Source of the DNA: Gordonia sp. ABSL11-1
GTDB taxonomy: Bacteria; Actinomycetota; Actinomycetes; Mycobacteriales; Mycobacteriaceae
Length of the DNA: 64,000 nt
NCBI RefSeq assembly: GCF_030315685.1
Contig: NZ_JASXSI010000004.1
Location: 248,001-312,000, forward strand
Direction of reading: 5' to 3'
Part shown: positions 43,165-51,779 of the stretch, in pieces
Layout: each line of letters opens with the position of its first letter
How positions within the stretch are numbered: the stretch's first letter is position 1
The notes under the pieces: generated by a model
What the model was told of the DNA's origin: nothing
Database searches by the model: none
What the model saw: the letters and a program-made list of their open reading frames with translations, nothing else
Translations under genes and position numbers: made by a program

Positions 43165-45147
43165 GTGTATACGACGATGCCTCCATCACGGGACGACAAG
43201 GACTCATTGATCGGTCGCGCCCTCTCCGCGTGGCGCAATCGCGGTAACGACCAGGCGGGTCAGGGCGGCCGCAGGGGCCCGGATGATTCCTGGGTGGAGA
43301 GCACGAAGGGCGACGACGCAGCGGTGACCGATTCGACGAACGCAGATGGTGTGACGGATTCGACCGACGAGAAGAAGAGCGTCGACGCAACCGACGTCGG
43401 CGCCGACTCCGCTTCCGAGAGAACTGCTGAGCGCACGGGTGCCCCGGAGGGCGCAGCCGACCCGGAGACCGAATCGGCGGACGCCGGATCGATCGCCGGC
43501 GGATCGACCGATGACGCATCCGCGGACGACGCCGTCGAGAGCTCATTCTCGGAAGACTCCGCCGAGGATGCAACCGACGAGACCGCCGCGACTGTCGCCG
43601 ACGATGCCGCCGGGGAGTCCGACGAAGAGACCGAGGCCGAAGCCGACGAGATCGATGCCGACGAGACCGATGCCGACGAGCCTGTCGCGAGCGAGACCGA
43701 CGACGGTGAGACCGCCGACAACGAGAGTTCGGACGGCGACCCTTCGGACAGCGACCCTGCCGAGAGCGACACTGCTGTTGTCGAACCCGCGGCCGGTGAG
43801 TCTGCCGACCCAGGCGTCGGCGATGCGGACGACAAATCCTCGGAGTCGGCGGATACAGCGTCGACGGATACCGAATCGACGGATACCGAATCGACGGATA
43901 CAGCGTCGACGGATACCGAATCGACCGAGGCAGAAACCGAGTCCGAGTCCGCATCTCCGGCCGACGAGACTCCCGACTCAGACACCGCGGACCCCGAAAC
44001 CGACGAATCCCCGGACGAATCCGACGCCCCGGACACCACCCCGGCCCCCGCACCTGCCGTGCGACCGAAAGCCAAGGGGGGCCGGGGAATCGACTCCGCC
44101 ACCAAGGTGATCCGGCGCGAGGACCTGCCCGACATCACCGAGCTCGAGGATCTCGACAGCATCGACGCCGTCGACGCCTCGACGACCGAGACCACCGACG
44201 ACACCGACTCCGCGAAGAGCGCGACCCCCGCGGCCACGAAGTCGGGCATCGGACCGAGCGACTCCGCGACGACGGTCATCCGTCGCGACGATCTCCCCGA
44301 CTCCGCCGACCTCGACGACCTGTCCGAGATCGACGCCGTCGACGACACCGCTACCGACGACACCTCCGCCGACGACACCGCGCCGGTCCCGACGACAGGG
44401 AAGTCGTCCCCGACGGACGATGACGCGGACGGCGACGCCGGCACCACCGCGGCGTTCCCGGCCGCCACCGACCCTTCGGCCGACCCGGACGACGACACCT
44501 CCACACGGCCCGTCACGAAGCCCACCCCCGCGGCAGCAGGGGCGGCTGCAGCCGCTGCCGCAGGTGCGGCGTCGTCGGCGCCCGCGGATGCCAAGACCTC
44601 CGCGTCCCAGGGCTGGTCGACGAGCGCCCACAAGCCCGAGGTGATTCCCGGCAAGGGCAAGGGAGACGGCCGGGACAAGACCACCACGTCCACAGCGAAG
44701 TCCGCCGAGTCACGTGGCCGCAAGCGCTGGCCGCTGTTGGTCGGGGCCGCCGTGGTCATCGTCATCGCCGCGGCCGCAGCGGTGTTCGCCTACCTCAACC
44801 TGCGTCCGCCTGCACCCGCCGACGAGGCCGCCGACGCCGCCGAGAAGTTCTCGACCGCGCTCTACGAGGGGGACCTCGAGACCCTCAGGACGGTGACCTG
44901 CGGCGAGCGCAACCAGTTCTACGCGTCGATCAGCGACTCCGACTTCCAGAAGATCTACGACGGTCAGCGGGCCCGCAACGAACTCGTCCAGGTGAGCGAG
45001 GTGACGGCCGTCAAGGTCACCGACGACGGCCGTCAGGCGGTCGTCGAGGTCAACGCCGTACACAGCGGACGGCCCGACGATCCGCAGATCGTCACCATCA
45101 ACCTGCAGAAGTCCGGTGACGATTGGAAGGTGTGCACGCCGCAGTGA
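43165..45147 (+). CDS. large acidic membrane protein with duplicated TxVIRRxDLP motif (Rv0361-like)
   Basis: 660 residues from GTG 43165 (GGAGAAGG 4 nt upstream). Residues about 30-510 are disordered and dominated by Asp, Glu, Ser and Thr, including a 15-bp tandem DNA repeat at 43861-43920 (STDTE units). Two copies of a motif stand out: SATKVIRREDLPDITELEDL (T313) and SATTVIRRDDLPDSADLDDL (T369-T370). Then one membrane helix (about 521-545, RWPLLVGAAVVIVIAAAAAV) and a C-terminal NTF2-like domain (YEGDLETLRTVTCGERNQF to DWKVCTPQ). The M. tuberculosis counterpart is far shorter. It may be a phospho-regulated envelope protein. Confidence 0.8.
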   Translation: MYTTMPPSRDDKDSLIGRALSAWRNRGNDQAGQGGRRGPDDSWVESTKGDDAAVTDSTNADGVTDSTDEKKSVDATDVGADSASERTAERTGAPEGAADPETESADAGSIAGGSTDDASADDAVESSFSEDSAEDATDETAATVADDAAGESDEETEAEADEIDADETDADEPVASETDDGETADNESSDGDPSDSDPAESDTAVVEPAAGESADPGVGDADDKSSESADTASTDTESTDTESTDTASTDTESTEAETESESASPADETPDSDTADPETDESPDESDAPDTTPAPAPAVRPKAKGGRGIDSATKVIRREDLPDITELEDLDSIDAVDASTTETTDDTDSAKSATPAATKSGIGPSDSATTVIRRDDLPDSADLDDLSEIDAVDDTATDDTSADDTAPVPTTGKSSPTDDDADGDAGTTAAFPAATDPSADPDDDTSTRPVTKPTPAAAGAAAAAAAGAASSAPADAKTSASQGWSTSAHKPEVIPGKGKGDGRDKTTTSTAKSAESRGRKRWPLLVGAAVVIVIAAAAAVFAYLNLRPPAPADEAADAAEKFSTALYEGDLETLRTVTCGERNQFYASISDSDFQKIYDGQRARNELVQVSEVTAVKVTDDGRQAVVEVNAVHSGRPDDPQIVTINLQKSGDDWKVCTPQ

Positions 45148-45425
45148 CCGGCAACGGACCCACGACCCGCCTGCCACACCACGACACCTGGGTGCACCAC
45201 CACACCCCGACCTCGCCACCCCGGCCCGCCCCGGACGCACCACCGACGACTCCCCAGGTCCTGTTCGAGCCACCGACCAGGCCGCTGCACATCCGACGCA
45301 AGGCCGCCCGCCCGGCCATGCCCACGCGGCCGCCGCGTCGTCGGATCGACCTCCCGGTCGTCCTGGCCGCGCTCGTGATGCTCGCGCTCGCCGTCGGTGT
45401 CATCGTCGGCCTCGTGACGCTCTGA
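45144..45425 (+). CDS. small proline-rich membrane protein
   Basis: 93 residues from GTG 45144, overlapping the preceding stop (GTGA). A His/Pro-rich N-terminus (LPHHDTWVHHHTPTSPPRP), basic stretch RRKAARPAMPTRPPRRR, and one C-terminal helix (LPVVLAALVMLALAVGVIV). Topology suggests a cytoplasmic tail with a membrane anchor. It is probably a partner of the acidic protein it is coupled to. No family recognised. Confidence 0.65.
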   Translation: MTGNGPTTRLPHHDTWVHHHTPTSPPRPAPDAPPTTPQVLFEPPTRPLHIRRKAARPAMPTRPPRRRIDLPVVLAALVMLALAVGVIVGLVTL

Positions 45426-45437
45426 TCACCCCCGAAA

Positions 45438-45473
45438 CGCCGACAGCGCCCGGCGGACCGGGCGCTGTCGGCG
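45438..45473. terminator. bidirectional terminator hairpin
   Basis: Perfect 15-bp stem (CGCCGACAGCGCCCG at 45438-45452, complement at 45459-45473) with a 6-base loop, inside weaker outer arms (TCACCCCCGAA...TTCGGGTGA). Between the convergent small membrane protein and fba. Confidence 0.85.
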
Positions 45474-45495
45474 GGAGTTCGGGTGACGCGAGTCG

Positions 45496-46532
45496 TCAGG
45501 CGCTGATGGACTTGCCGTTCGACTTCAGGTCATTGCATGCCTCGACGACACGCTCGGACATCGACGCCTCGGCCTTCTTCGACCAGCTGCGCGGGTCGTA
45601 GACCTTCTTGTTGCCGACGTCGCCGTCGATCTTCAGCACACCGTCGTAGTTGCTCAGCATGTGGCCGGCGACCGGACGGGTGTACGCGTACTGGGTGTCG
45701 GTATCGACGTTCATCTTCACGACGCCGTAGCTCAGGGCTTCCTCGATCTCGCTCTTCAGCGATCCGGAACCGCCGTGGAACACGAAGTCGAACGGCTTGC
45801 TGCCGTCGGCCAGGCCGAGCTTCTTGACCGCGACCTCCTGGCCGGTGTTGAGCACATCGGGACGCAGCTTCACGTTGCCCGGCTTGTAGACACCGTGGAC
45901 GTTGCCGAAGGTGGCGGCCAGCAGGTACCGGTTGCCGGAGTCGCTCGCGCCGAGTGCCTCGAGGGTCTTCTCGAAGTCCTCCGGGGTGGTGAACAACTTG
46001 TCGTTGATCTCGTTCTCGACGCCGTCCTCCTCACCGCCGACGACACCGATCTCGATCTCCAGGATGATCTTCGCCGAACCGGCCTTGGCCAGCAGATCCT
46101 TCGCGATCTCGAGGTTCTCGTCGAGCGGCACGGCACTGCCGTCCCACATGTGCGACTGGAACAGCGGATTACGGCCTGCGTCGACGCGCTCCTGCGAGAT
46201 GGCCAGCAGCGGACGCACGTAGGTGTCCAGCTTGTCCTTCGGGCAGTGGTCGGTGTGCAGGCCGATGGTCACGCCGTAGCGATCGGCAACGACGTGGGCG
46301 AACTCGGCCAGTGCGACGGCACCGGTCACCATGTCCTTCACGCCGAGGCCCGAACCGAACTCCGCGCCACCGGTCGAGAACTGGATGATCCCGTCGCTGC
46401 CGGCATCAGCGAAACCCTTGATCGCGGCGTTGATCGTCGACGACGAGGTGCAGTTGATCGCGGGGAATGCGTATCCCCCCTTCTTCGCCTTGTCGAACAT
46501 CTCTGCGTACTGCTCTGGCGTTGCAATGGGCA
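45496..46532 (-). CDS. fba: class II fructose-bisphosphate aldolase
   Basis: Splits fructose-1,6-bisphosphate into DHAP and glyceraldehyde-3-phosphate; zinc enzyme of glycolysis and gluconeogenesis, 345 residues from ATG 46532. Zinc histidines in GLHTDHCPKDKLD and VHGVYKPGN and HGGSGSLKSEI; ATFGNVHG and NVDTDTQYAYTRP are class II signatures. It is in the M. tuberculosis Rv0363c position. Confidence 0.96.
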
Positions 46533-46695
46533 TCGACGAATCCTTCGCACGTAGGGAAATCTCTCGCTGGCGCGAGTTGCCATCGGGTCTCAGTATGGCA
46601 GGTACCCGGGTCGCTCGGCGCGCCTGCATCGAGACTCCGACGACGCCGGCCGAGCGCGACCGCAAGACCGTTGTGCCCGATACGATGGCCCTGTG

Positions 46696-46866
46696 ATGGC
46701 CACCGACCGATCCATCGATCCGGCCACGACGACCGCCGCGGCCCGGCCACCGAGTCCGACGATCGCGCGGACTCCGGGAAACGCCCTGCGCGGCGGACTC
46801 AAGGGACTGGCCGAGACCGTTCCCGGCCGTCGACGACCGTTCGGCGTGACTGAGCGTGGTCGGTGA
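46696..46866 (+). CDS. possible small protein
   Basis: 56 codons from ATG 46696 to TGA 46866 between fba and dedA: Thr/Ala/Pro-rich start (MATDRSIDPATTTAAARPPS) and a Gly/Arg-rich basic end (LRGGLKGLAETVPGRRRPFG). No ribosome site. Fits the gap and strand of dedA, but support is weak. Confidence 0.3.
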   Translation: MATDRSIDPATTTAAARPPSPTIARTPGNALRGGLKGLAETVPGRRRPFGVTERGR

Positions 46867-46930
46867 TTCCCAGGTTCCTCCCAGATCAGGAATGCGGTCG
46901 ACGACAGGAACCCAGGTACGCTAGGACCCC

Positions 46931-47692
46931 GTGATCGACACCGCGCTTGCCACCACGACCACGAACCTGGCGTTGCTGCCCGGCTTCCTGGATCCCGTCA
47001 ATCTGCTGAACTCCTTCGGCACATGGGTCCTGGCCGGTCTGCTGCTGGTCGTCTTCATCGAGTCCGGGTTGCTGTTCCCGCTGCTCCCCGGTGACTCCCT
47101 GCTGTTCACGGCAGGTCTGATCGTCGCCGCGAAGTCCGCCGAGATCGAGCCGTTCGCCCCGCTGTGGGTGCTGTTGGTGACGATCCCGATCGCCGCGTTC
47201 CTCGGTGACCAGGTCGGTTACTGGATCGGCAACCGAGTCGGTTACTCACTGTTCAAACCGGACGCGAAGGTCCTCAAGCAGTCCTACATCGAAGAGGCCC
47301 ACGAGTTCTTCGAGAAGCACGGCCCGATCACCATCTTCCTGGCGCGGTTCGTCCCCATCGTGCGCACCTACGCACCGCTCGTCGCGGGTGCCGCCAAGAT
47401 GCGCTACTCGGTCTTCCTGACCTACAACGTCGTCGGCGCGATCGTGTGGGGTGCCGGCGTCACGCTGCTCGGCTACTTCCTCGGCCAGATCGCGTTCATC
47501 CGCGACAACGTCGACCTCATCTTCCTGCTGATCGTGTTCCTGTCGGTCATCCCGATCATCAGTGAGATCGGCAAGCGCTACCTGCGCTCGCGCAAGACCT
47601 CCTCCGAGCCCCTGCCGGACCCGCAGTCGGCCCTCGACGACGAGGCTCGCTCCGACGCCCCGACGACTGATCCTTCCCAGCGGCCCAACTGA
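46931..47692 (+). CDS. DedA-family membrane protein
   Basis: 253 residues, VTT/SNARE-associated (DedA) domain, about five helices. FIESGLLFPLLPGDSLLF, FLGDQVGYWIGNRVGY and the amphipathic re-entrant FLARFVPIVRTYAPLVAGAAKM are the hallmark motifs with the conserved Arg and Pro residues. DedA proteins flip undecaprenyl phosphate or phosphatidylethanolamine and support proton motive force. Start GTG 46931: TACGCT lies 8 nt upstream, so leaderless. Equivalent to M. tuberculosis Rv0364. Confidence 0.92.
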   Translation: MIDTALATTTTNLALLPGFLDPVNLLNSFGTWVLAGLLLVVFIESGLLFPLLPGDSLLFTAGLIVAAKSAEIEPFAPLWVLLVTIPIAAFLGDQVGYWIGNRVGYSLFKPDAKVLKQSYIEEAHEFFEKHGPITIFLARFVPIVRTYAPLVAGAAKMRYSVFLTYNVVGAIVWGAGVTLLGYFLGQIAFIRDNVDLIFLLIVFLSVIPIISEIGKRYLRSRKTSSEPLPDPQSALDDEARSDAPTTDPSQRPN

Positions 47693-47713
47693 CTGGTCTG
47701 AACGCACCCTGCT

Positions 47714-47771
47714 GACAGCGGTTGCGATCCGTTCCGCCATCCGGAGTGGATCGCAACGGCTGTTTCGTCAG
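47714..47771. repeat. hairpin copy A flanking the AbiEi/DUF559 gene
   Basis: Imperfect stem of about 24 bp built on GTTGCGATCC...GGATCGCAAC, at the ends of dedA and of the convergent AbiEi-like gene (its stop codon is inside). It is nearly identical to copy B at 48675-48731, in the same orientation. Probably acts as a terminator. Confidence 0.75.
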
Positions 47772-48670
47772 AGCTGTCGGGACACCGCTGTCGCCACATG
47801 GTCCGCGCGAGTCGTGATGTCCGTCCACGTGAAGTTCAGTGTCGTCCACCCCGCGGCAATCCACGCGTTCCGCTTCGTCCGGTCACGCTGAAACGTCTTC
47901 GCATCGCGATGGAAGGCGAACCCGTCGATCTCGACGATGAGCGTCGACTCCTCGAAGACGAAGTCCGCTTGATGCCCGCACACCTCGTGATTCGCCTTCC
48001 ACCCGTCGATTCCGCGGCTTCGGAAGATCTCCGTCGTGACCCGCTCCGCCTGGCTGCGTGCCCCCGATTCCATTGCTGCAAGAAGACGACGTGCCTCGCC
48101 CGAGCCGATCCGGCCCGGATACCGCGTATGAGCATCGGACAAGTCGTCAAGCGTGACATGTTCGAGAAGCAGGGCGTTGTCCATGACGGAGGTGCCGACG
48201 TCGATCGTGGCTTCGAGCACCGTCAATGCAGGCGTGGTCACGCGCAGTCCGTCCACCACGGTGATGTCCCGCTGGTCGAGAGTCCGGTGACGGACTCTGG
48301 TTCCGGGCGTGCTCCGGAGGTGGCGGCCCTTGGCGCTCGTCGTCACCGTGATCTGGCTCGGGAAGTCGGTCACCAGTTTCGTCCACCACGCCGCGGTCCC
48401 GTCGCTCAGGACAGCGGTGCGGCCCACCGCGAGCGTGGCCTCGCGGACCCGCGCCCGCAGGCTGCGGGGATGATCCGCTGCGCGATAGACGCCCGCGACG
48501 ACCCTGAGCCACTCCCCGGATGCGACGCGGCGCAAGATCCCCGACAGGCTCACCCCGAGTTCCTGGGCCTGCCATCGGGCGATCACTCCGTCACGCTCCG
48601 CGAGGAAAGGCCGCAATCGATCCGCACCATCCATGCAGATCTGACGCACGGGACCCGCGAGCGGTTCCAC
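47768..48670 (-). CDS. AbiEi-like winged-helix protein with C-terminal DUF559 endonuclease-type domain
   Basis: 300 residues from GTG 48670 (ATG 48634 is the alternative). N-terminal part resembles the AbiEi antitoxin fold found in type IV toxin-antitoxin relatives: VIARWQAQELGVSLSGILRRVA, SGEWLRVVAGVYRAADHP. C-terminal part is Vsr/DUF559-like: ADFVFEESTLIVEIDGFAFHRD, then RDRTKRNAWIAAGWTTLNFTW. Genes of this type are frequent and mobile in actinobacteria; no toxin partner is adjacent. It is bracketed by twin hairpins A and B. Confidence 0.75.
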   Translation of the reverse strand: MEPLAGPVRQICMDGADRLRPFLAERDGVIARWQAQELGVSLSGILRRVASGEWLRVVAGVYRAADHPRSLRARVREATLAVGRTAVLSDGTAAWWTKLVTDFPSQITVTTSAKGRHLRSTPGTRVRHRTLDQRDITVVDGLRVTTPALTVLEATIDVGTSVMDNALLLEHVTLDDLSDAHTRYPGRIGSGEARRLLAAMESGARSQAERVTTEIFRSRGIDGWKANHEVCGHQADFVFEESTLIVEIDGFAFHRDAKTFQRDRTKRNAWIAAGWTTLNFTWTDITTRADHVATAVSRQL

Positions 48671-48674
48671 CCTC

Positions 48675-48731
48675 GACAGCGGTTGCGATCCACTCCGCCA
48701 TCGGGAGTGGATCGCAACCGGTGTTTGTCAG
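48675..48731. repeat. hairpin copy B flanking the AbiEi/DUF559 gene
   Basis: Arms GCGGTTGCGATCCACTCC and GGAGTGGATCGCAACCG, perfect over about 17 bp, lying 4 bp before the AbiEi-like start and 19 bp after the phosphatase stop. Direct-orientation repeat of copy A about 960 bp away, both opening GACAGCGGTTGCGATCC and closing GTCAG. Confidence 0.75.
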
Positions 48732-48750
48732 GCGATGCCCCGCCCCGAGA

Positions 48751-49893
48751 TCACGGCGTCGCCGCGTACGCCGCCGCCAGGTCGATCCGCAACCATCCGC
48801 CGTTGCTACCCGCCTGATCCAGCGGGTAGCCGGAACGGATGGCCGTACGCCGCAGGATGTCCAGACGCTGAGCGTTGGTGAGTCCGGGAAAACGGCTGCG
48901 CAGCAGGGCGGCCGCGGACGGCGGGATGGTGTTCGCCTGCCCGGGATCGATGACGTCGAATCCGTACGTCATCACGGCGCGGTGATCATTGACCGCCTGC
49001 TGCGTGGTGAGGTACGGGGTGTCGCGGGCGATGAACTGATCGAGCGGCACACCGACGGCACGCTGCAACTGATCGCGCAGCTGCACGCCGGCCTGATCGA
49101 TGAGCGCGGCGAAGCCGGGGTCGCTGAGCCGGGCCGACGCGATGTCCATGCCCATGAGTCGGCCACCCATCACGTCGAGCGGGTAGTGCACGCCGAGCAC
49201 GATCCGCGAGCGGCCTATCTCACCGGCCCGCGCGATGATCTGCGGTCCCAGCTCCGGTAGCCAGTACGCGAGCAGCGCACCCTTCCAGTACGCCATGTTG
49301 GTGTGGCCCGACGGATACGATCCGTTGCCCGCCAGCTCGGCGTACAGATGTCCGCCCGGCTTGTCGTACCGCTTGATCGCCTTCGGCGCGACGACGAACG
49401 GCCGCGGGTTGTCGTAGATCTCCTTCTCGAGCAGCGTCGTGCCCAGGGGCAGTCCTGCACGGGCGGTGTCGCCGCCGGCCAGGGCGTCGACCTTCGGGAG
49501 CTTGCCCGCCGCGAGCAACTGGCGGAAGACCGTGCCCAGGCGGTCGCCGATCGCGTCCGACAACGACACCAGCCGGTCGTCGTAGTTGATCGCGATGGCG
49601 TCGCGCTGCTGTGCGGCCGTGGCCGAGTTGTTGATCCGCACCACCTGACTCAGGTTCGACGCGATGACCGGGCGATGCCGGGCACCCAGATCCGAGAAGC
49701 CGTCCAGCACAGGCAAGTACGTGCCCGACGGCGGGACATCCGAGGGATACGGGCCGACCAGCTGGGCCGGGCTGAAACCGGCGGGCGCCGTCGTCGGGGC
49801 GGCGCCGGCACCTCCACCGGCGGCAACACCCGTCAGGACGACGACGGAGGTCAGGACAGTGATGATCGCAGAGCGCACCCGCAGAGTCGACAC
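48751..49893 (-). CDS. secreted PAP2-type acid phosphatase
   Basis: 380 residues, signal peptide (LRVRSAIITVLTSVVVLTG, cleavage near GAGAA). The class A/PAP2 phosphatase signature is complete: DNPRPFVV (motif 1), SYPSGHTNMAYW (motif 2, catalytic His), GRSRIVLGVHYPLDVMGG (motif 3). Such enzymes act outside the membrane on organic phosphates. Start GTG 49893. Divergent from the MOSC gene. Confidence 0.88.
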   Translation of the reverse strand: MSTLRVRSAIITVLTSVVVLTGVAAGGGAGAAPTTAPAGFSPAQLVGPYPSDVPPSGTYLPVLDGFSDLGARHRPVIASNLSQVVRINNSATAAQQRDAIAINYDDRLVSLSDAIGDRLGTVFRQLLAAGKLPKVDALAGGDTARAGLPLGTTLLEKEIYDNPRPFVVAPKAIKRYDKPGGHLYAELAGNGSYPSGHTNMAYWKGALLAYWLPELGPQIIARAGEIGRSRIVLGVHYPLDVMGGRLMGMDIASARLSDPGFAALIDQAGVQLRDQLQRAVGVPLDQFIARDTPYLTTQQAVNDHRAVMTYGFDVIDPGQANTIPPSAAALLRSRFPGLTNAQRLDILRRTAIRSGYPLDQAGSNGGWLRIDLAAAYAATP

Positions 49894-49988
49894 GGCTCGT
49901 AACTCTTCCCGGGTCGACCCGATTGCGCAAGTGAATGATCGGTTACGGTGAGCGCGGACAGGTGCCCGCGACGACCCCGAGGTGACCG

Positions 49989-50972
49989 ATGACCGACACC
50001 GCCGCTCACGTCACCCGACTGTGGCGTCATCCGGTGAAGTCGATGGCGGGCGAAGCCCTCGACACCCTGACGTTCGGCATCCGCGGGGTGCACGGAGACC
50101 GCTTGTGGGCGTTGCACGATGTCGAGCGCGATACCACCATCTCGGCCCGCCGACTACCCGCCGTGTTGCGGTCCTCCGCCCGCTACGAACAACCACCCGG
50201 CCCCGACGCCGGTCCGGGGCGAGCCCCCGCTGTCATCGTCACCACCCCGGACGGCACCGACCACCACAGCGACGATCCCGCCGTCCACGCCGCACTGTCG
50301 TCGGCGCTGGATCGCGAGGTCCGGCTGGTGCCACTCCCCGATGAGCCACGCGCCCATCGACTCTCGTGGCGTGAACGCGCGGGATCGCTGACCCCGCAAG
50401 CGCTCGCTCGCGACCTCGGCATCGCACCCGATGAGCGTCTGCCCAAGATCTCCGACATGAATGCGCGCGCCCTGTCGACACTCGCCCGCAACGCGACGCC
50501 ACCCGGGAGCTTCGTCGACCTGTGCCCGGTCCATCTGCTCACCGAGGCCAGCGTCGCCACGATCGCCCACGCCGTCGGCGAAGACCGGCTCGACTCGCGC
50601 CGGTTCCGCCCCAACATTCTCGTCGGCGGCACCGACGACGGCCTCCCCGAGTCCGAATGGACGGGTGCCACAGTCGACCTCGGAAGCGCCCGGCTACGGA
50701 TCGTGATGAAGACCGTCCGGTGTGTCGTGCCGAGCCGCGCACATGTCGGCCTCCCGCTCGACAAGCGACTGACCCGGGCCGTCGCATCGACCTCGGATCG
50801 CTACCTCGGTGTCTACGCCGAAATCGTCCGCACGGGAGGCGTTTCCATCGGCGACACCGTCGCCGTCACGCCGCCGCGGCCACCGACGCGGCTCCAGCGT
50901 GTCGCCGGCGCAGGCCGAACCGTCGCTCTCGATTCGGCCAATCGGGTCGCCGAGGCGCTGCGCAGGATCTGA
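49989..50972 (+). CDS. MOSC-domain protein with N-terminal MOSC beta-barrel
   Basis: 327 residues, ATG 49989 with GAGGTG upstream. The N-terminal beta-barrel begins VTRLWRHPVKSMAGEALD; the MOSC domain follows with RFRPNILVGG and the Mo-cofactor cysteine in MKTVRCVVPSRA. Same layout as YcbX and mARC: reduction of N-hydroxylated compounds with a molybdenum cofactor is the family role. Partner reductase unknown. Confidence 0.85.
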   Translation: MTDTAAHVTRLWRHPVKSMAGEALDTLTFGIRGVHGDRLWALHDVERDTTISARRLPAVLRSSARYEQPPGPDAGPGRAPAVIVTTPDGTDHHSDDPAVHAALSSALDREVRLVPLPDEPRAHRLSWRERAGSLTPQALARDLGIAPDERLPKISDMNARALSTLARNATPPGSFVDLCPVHLLTEASVATIAHAVGEDRLDSRRFRPNILVGGTDDGLPESEWTGATVDLGSARLRIVMKTVRCVVPSRAHVGLPLDKRLTRAVASTSDRYLGVYAEIVRTGGVSIGDTVAVTPPRPPTRLQRVAGAGRTVALDSANRVAEALRRI

Positions 50973-51002
50973 GGTTGCGGCCGGATCTGAGGCGGAGTCC
51001 TT

Positions 51003-51776
51003 TCACCACGCGCGATCGAGGTCGGCATGCTGCCGAACCCATGCGTGCATCGCAATCCCCGCTGCCACACCGGCATTGATACTTCGCGTCGATCCGAACT
51101 GCGCAATCGACACGGTCACGTCGGCCGACTGCTGTGCGCCCTCGCTCACCCCCGGCCCCTCCTGCCCGAACAGCAGCACACAATTGCGTGGCAGGTCGGC
51201 TGTTTCGAGTGGACGCGCTCCCGGCGTGTTGTCGACGGCGACGACCGCCAGTCCTTCGCCACGTGCCCAATCGAGCAGGTCGGCGACCGAATCATGATGC
51301 ATCAGATGCTGATAGCGATCAGTCACCATCGCACCCCGACGATTCCACCGACGCCGCCCGACGATGTGCACCGCAGCCGCGGCGAAGGCGTTCGCCGTCC
51401 GCACGACCGTCCCGATGTTCGCATCGTGCGCGAAGTTCTCGATCGCGACGTGGAACGGGTGGCGTCGGTCGTCGATGTCGGCGACGATCGCCTCACGCGT
51501 CCAATACCTGTACGCATCAACGACATTGCGGGTGTCGCCGGCCGCCAGCAGTTCGGCATCGTAGCGGGGATCGGCCGGGGCCGGGCCGTCGTGCTCGTCG
51601 GCCCACGGCCCCACACCCACGGCTGGTCCGGCCTGCCACTCAGTGGGTCCCGGTTCGGCAGCGCCCGTCGCGTCGCGCGGCGGTCCGGCCTGCCACTCAG
51701 TGGGTCCCGGTTCGGCAGCGCCCGTCGCGTCGCGCGGCGGTCCGGCCTGCCACTCGGTAGGTCCCGGTTCGGACAC
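51003..51776 (-). CDS. SpoU/TrmH-family RNA methyltransferase with repeat-expanded N-terminus
   Basis: 257 residues; GTG 51776, 3 bp after the pyrE stop. The SPOUT catalytic core is NFAHDANIGTVVRTANAFA, CVLLFGQEGPGVSEG and QFGSTRSINAGVAAGIAMHAW (the SAM knot). The target is probably 2'-O-ribose of tRNA or rRNA. The first 55 residues are almost three copies of a 19-residue unit (EPGPTEWQAGPPRDATGAA) with no domain. Neighbour of pyrE and ttfA as in M. tuberculosis Rv0380c-Rv0383c. Confidence 0.87.
   Translation of the reverse strand: MSEPGPTEWQAGPPRDATGAAEPGPTEWQAGPPRDATGAAEPGPTEWQAGPAVGVGPWADEHDGPAPADPRYDAELLAAGDTRNVVDAYRYWTREAIVADIDDRRHPFHVAIENFAHDANIGTVVRTANAFAAAAVHIVGRRRWNRRGAMVTDRYQHLMHHDSVADLLDWARGEGLAVVAVDNTPGARPLETADLPRNCVLLFGQEGPGVSEGAQQSADVTVSIAQFGSTRSINAGVAAGIAMHAWVRQHADLDRAW
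51625..51775 (-). repeat. 57-bp tandem repeat inside the methyltransferase gene
   Basis: Two full copies (51625-51681, 51682-51738) and most of a third (from 51739), nearly identical. The unit is a multiple of three and encodes 19 residues, so variation in copy number leaves the frame intact. Confidence 0.9.
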
Positions 51777-51779
51777 CGC

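Noticed and set aside
43260..44765. Long open frame (about 500 codons, Ser/Val-rich) antisense to the acidic membrane protein
   Set aside because: It mirrors GAC/GAG/TCC codon bias of the sense gene; no domain, signal or ribosome site. The sense frame has a helix, a recognisable domain and conserved neighbours.
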